Source: an uncultured Lachnospiraceae bacterium
GTDB lineage: Bacteria > Bacillota > Clostridia > Lachnospirales > Lachnospiraceae
Length of the DNA stretch: 7,826 bases
Assembly (NCBI GenBank): GCA_902803155.1
Contig: CADCOU010000028.1
Span: forward strand, 1 to 7,826
Reading direction: 5' to 3'
A program made the translations under genes and the position numbers. The stretch's first letter is position 1. Every line of letters begins with the position of its first letter. Below the pieces are notes generated by a model. It was not told where the DNA came from and did not search any database. It saw only the letters and a list, made by a program, of their open reading frames with translations. Positions 5,879 to 7,826 of the stretch are shown in pieces.

Positions 5879-6433
5879 TCAGCTGTGCCTCTTCAGGAAT
5901 ACATGCCGGTTGGATCCGTAGTTCTTATCCTTCGTAATCTCAAAGCCAAGTTCGTCCGCGTAAGAGAAATCCGTTTCCACCGCAGCCTCTACGATGATCA
6001 GACTGTCCTTCCCTGCGATCGTATTGTCTCTGAGTGCTTCCAGTACTTTTTTCTCCAGTCCGTTCTCATAGGGCGGATCCATGAAGATCACGTCAAAGCT
6101 CTTCTCGCCGTCCATGGAGACCACGGTCCGGATAACATCACCTGCGATCACCCTCGCATGTTCCGTCAGGTGTGTGAAGTTCAGGTTCTGCCGGATTATC
6201 TGAAGCGCATTCCTGTCCTGTTCCACGAACGCGGCGCAGGCCGCTCCTCTGCTGAGCGCTTCTATACCTATTGCACCGGTGCCGGAAAACAGATCCAGGA
6301 ACCTGCAGCCTGGTATCTCGGGAGCGATGATATTAAAGAGCGTCTCCTTGATGCGGTCCGTAGTCGGCCTGGTACCGCTGCCCCGTACAGTCTTCAGAGG
6401 CAGGCTTCTCGCCGTACCCGCGATCACTCTCAA
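5879..6433 (-). CDS. rsmD: 16S rRNA (guanine-966-N2)-methyltransferase RsmD, TTG start
   Basis: RsmD methylates the exocyclic amine of G966 in 16S rRNA using S-adenosylmethionine. The 184-residue length is typical. It shows RVIAGTAR (2-9), the RNA-binding region TRPTTDRIKETLFN (21-34), the SAM-binding motif LDLFSGTGAIGIEALSRGA (46-64), an acidic residue for the SAM ribose (E71) and the catalytic NPPY-type motif DPPY (119-122). The start codon is TTG (6431-6433). It is supported by AAGGAG at 6441-6446, seven bases upstream, by the conserved MRVIAG-like N-terminus, and by its position one base after the stop of the MgsA-like gene, which suggests coupled translation. coaD follows. Confidence 0.95.
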   Translation of the reverse strand: MRVIAGTARSLPLKTVRGSGTRPTTDRIKETLFNIIAPEIPGCRFLDLFSGTGAIGIEALSRGAACAAFVEQDRNALQIIRQNLNFTHLTEHARVIAGDVIRTVVSMDGEKSFDVIFMDPPYENGLEKKVLEALRDNTIAGKDSLIIVEAAVETDFSYADELGFEITKDKNYGSNRHVFLKRHS

Positions 6434-6434
6434 C

Positions 6435-6839
6435 TCAGTTCTCCTTCCTGACCGCCTGTCTCCAGTCCAGACTGCCGCGGTCCATGCCGAGAACCATCAC
6501 CTCAGCGGTTGCCATATTCGTAGCGATCGGGATGCTGTACCGGTCGCATTCCCTGGTGATCTCTATGATATCCGGTTCATTCGGACTGCTCATCATAGGA
6601 TCGTAGAAATAGATCACCAGATCCATGTATTCCCGCTGTATCATGTCGACAAGCTGCTTCTCGCCGCCGACAGATCCTGACAGGAACTTATGAACTTTCA
6701 GATTTGTAGACTGCTCGATCCTGCGGCCGGTCATCTCGGTCGCATACAGTTCATGCTTTGCAAGTATATATTTGTATGCCACGCAGAAATTCTCTATCAG
6801 ATCTTTTCTGCTTCCCGCAGCAATAAACCCAATATTCAT
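6435..6839 (-). CDS. mgsA: Methylglyoxal synthase family protein with altered active-site residues
   Basis: MgsA converts dihydroxyacetone phosphate to methylglyoxal and phosphate. The 134-residue protein aligns along its length with that family: LYATEMTG (31-38), LSGSVGGEKQ (53-62), YFYDP (77-81), NEPDI (87-91) and IPIATNMATAE (103-113). Compared with Escherichia coli MgsA, D91 and D101 are kept (D80, D90), as are K23, T45, T48, S65 and G66. However, H19-D20 are A8-G9, T47 is M36, D71 is E60 and H98 is N87. Glu at the D71 position may be normal for clostridial members, but the loss of both His residues is not expected in an active enzyme. It could be a regulatory or differently specific MGS-fold protein. 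GGAG lies 9 bases before ATG; the gene has its own promoter and leads rsmD and coaD. Family is firm, activity doubtful. Confidence 0.85.
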   Translation of the reverse strand: MNIGFIAAGSRKDLIENFCVAYKYILAKHELYATEMTGRRIEQSTNLKVHKFLSGSVGGEKQLVDMIQREYMDLVIYFYDPMMSSPNEPDIIEITRECDRYSIPIATNMATAEVMVLGMDRGSLDWRQAVRKEN

Positions 6840-6881
6840 CAGTCGGATCTCCGTTCTTCTTCCTTTCCTCAGGTTAGTTAC

Positions 6882-6910
6882 ATATTAGCAAATCATTTAT
6901 GAAATGTTAA
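6882..6910 (-). promoter_or_regulatory. Extended -10 sigma-A promoter for the mgsA-like/rsmD/coaD unit
   Basis: On the minus strand: -35 TTAACA (6905-6910, five of six), a 17-base spacer, and TAATAT (6882-6887, four of six) preceded by TGC, which makes an extended -10. The start would be near 6875, with a leader of about 36 bases ending in the GGAG ribosome binding site. The -35 box begins only three bases after the T-run of the fruK terminator. A small palindrome, CATTT-ATG-AAATG (6894-6906), lies across the spacer and the edge of the -35 box; its role is unknown. Confidence 0.7.
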
Positions 6911-6913
6911 GTG

Positions 6914-6944
6914 AAAAACAGGCCGGAAAGCGCGTTCCGGCCTG
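6914..6944 (-). terminator. Intrinsic terminator after fruK
   Basis: The minus strand gives a perfect 10-bp GC-rich stem, CAGGCCGGAA with TTCCGGCCTG (6935-6944 and 6919-6928), a 6-base loop and TTTTT (6914-6918). It starts 8 bases after the fruK stop codon and is the clearest terminator in the window. Confidence 0.94.
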
Positions 6945-6952
6945 CTGTATGA

Positions 6953-7826
6953 TCATTTTCTGATCTTTATATCAAACTTCGTCGTCCGCATCATGTGGGC
7001 AACCTGTCTTGCGTCCGGGATCACCAGACTGAACGAACTGGCTGCGCCTGCGCACATGCCTTCCTTGAACGCCGTTTCCGGATCGCCGTCCGAACCGAGA
7101 TAGCCTGCAATGAACCCCGCAATCATAGAATCACCTGCGCCGACGGTACTGACCACATCACCCTTGATGGCATCTGAACTGTAGATCGTCCCGTCTTCCG
7201 CAAGAAGGACGCCACCCTGTCCGCCCATGCTCACAAGTACGTTGCGCGCCCCTTTCTCCTGGAGCTTCTTCGCGTAGGGAACCGCCTCTTCGAGGCTGTT
7301 TATCTGCACTCCGAATATCTCACCCAGTTCCTCGCGGTTCGGCTTGATCAGCCACGGATGATACTGCAGCGTTCCGGTCAGGAGTTCCTTCTCCGCGTCG
7401 ACGACCACATTCAGGTTACGTCCTTCCAGGAACTGCAGAACCTGCCTGTACATGTCCGATGGCAGAGTATCCGGTATATGGCCTGCAAGAAGCAGGAAAT
7501 CTCCGTCCACCAGGCAGCGCAGCCGGGCGTAGAGGATTCCGATGTCTTCGTCTGTGATCTCGGGGCCCTGTCCGTTGATAGCCGTCTCATCCTTCGAGAT
7601 GATCTTCATGTTGATGCGGCTCATGCCCTTTTCGACGTTGATGAAGTTATTCTTTACGCCGATCCCGTGAAGCAGCCTCTTGATCTCGGCACCGGTAAAC
7701 CCGGCAATGAATCCGAGGGCTGTGTTTTCATACCCGAAATTTTTCAGGGCGATGGAAACATTGACGCCTTTTCCGCCGGGATAAACCTTTTCAGAACTGG
7801 TCCGGTTGATCACGCCTGTCTGAAAA
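6953..7826 (-). CDS. fruK: 1-phosphofructokinase FruK, PfkB family (5' end outside window)
   Basis: FruK phosphorylates fructose 1-phosphate to fructose 1,6-bisphosphate after uptake of fructose by its phosphotransferase system. The frame is open to the window edge. The 290 codons present begin FQTGVINRTSSE, which in this family lies some 20 residues from the N-terminus, so the true start is beyond 7826; the GTG at 7811-7813 is an internal Val codon. Visible motifs are YPGGKGVNVS (sugar binding), INGQGPEIT (the 1-phosphofructokinase variant of the TxIN..GP motif), WLIKPNREEL, and the ATP and catalytic motif STVGAGDSMIAGF with the base Asp in GAGDS. Tagatose-6-phosphate kinase (LacC) is a close relative and cannot be fully excluded. 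A strong terminator follows; a fruR or fruA neighbour would be expected upstream, outside the window. Confidence 0.88.
   Translation of the reverse strand, partial: FQTGVINRTSSEKVYPGGKGVNVSIALKNFGYENTALGFIAGFTGAEIKRLLHGIGVKNNFINVEKGMSRINMKIISKDETAINGQGPEITDEDIGILYARLRCLVDGDFLLLAGHIPDTLPSDMYRQVLQFLEGRNLNVVVDAEKELLTGTLQYHPWLIKPNREELGEIFGVQINSLEEAVPYAKKLQEKGARNVLVSMGGQGGVLLAEDGTIYSSDAIKGDVVSTVGAGDSMIAGFIAGYLGSDGDPETAFKEGMCAGAASSFSLVIPDARQVAHMMRTTKFDIKIRK

Noticed and set aside
5297..6451. Long plus-strand open frame of 384 codons across coaD and rsmD
   Set aside because: It lies antisense to two unmistakable genes, matches no family I know, and has no ribosome binding site; it is a codon-bias shadow.
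7811..7813. GTG as start codon of fruK
   Set aside because: The frame stays open to the window edge and the residues before it (FQTG) fit the family, so it is an internal Val and the gene is cut by the window.
1..7826. CRISPR array, insertion sequence, tRNA, prophage or defence island
   Set aside because: No spaced repeats, transposase-like proteins, tRNA-like folds or att-like duplications; all genes look like native core genes on one strand.

Overview
The window is a compact stretch of core chromosome in which every gene I can support lies on the minus strand, so transcription runs from high to low coordinates. Gene content (RecU-type Holliday junction resolvase, HisZ, the rsmD-coaD pair, a V-ATPase-stalk-like coiled-coil protein after coaD), AGGAGG-type ribosome binding sites and the style of the proteins point to a Bacillota, most likely a Clostridia/Lachnospiraceae-type organism with roughly balanced GC. 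Genus or species cannot be named from this sequence. I see no mobile element, CRISPR array, tRNA, rRNA or prophage.

Layout in the direction of transcription. (1) 7826-6953: a 1-phosphofructokinase gene (fruK) whose 5' end lies outside the window, closed by a strong intrinsic terminator at 6914-6944. (2) A sigma-A-type promoter at 6882-6910 starts a unit made of a methylglyoxal-synthase-family gene with altered active-site residues, rsmD (TTG start) and coaD. A second promoter-like element overlapping the coaD stop codon precedes a coiled-coil protein gene (5260-4631). The unit ends at an intrinsic terminator at 4549-4584. (3) 4464-708: a tight five-gene cluster: an RsuA-family pseudouridine synthase, a HAD phosphatase, an unrecognised two-helix membrane protein, an RluA-family pseudouridine synthase and recU. 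Gaps are at most a few bases or overlaps, apart from about 45 bases before the preferred HAD start. (4) A good promoter at 624-652 then starts hisZ, which runs off the low-coordinate edge and is probably the first gene of a histidine biosynthesis operon.

Functionally, the middle is housekeeping: rRNA modification (RsmD, RsuA and RluA families), CoA synthesis (CoaD) and recombination or chromosome maintenance (RecU). Central carbon metabolism (FruK, MgsA-like) is on one flank and amino-acid synthesis (HisZ) on the other. I did not find a clearly new multi-gene system. The most notable item is the MgsA-family protein at 6435-6839, which keeps the fold motifs but has changed several residues used for catalysis and phosphate binding, so automatic annotation as methylglyoxal synthase may be wrong. 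Other points of interest are a Cys-containing insertion in the RsuA-family enzyme, 11-residue repeats in the coiled-coil protein, and the uncharacterised membrane protein inside the rRNA-modification/recU cluster.
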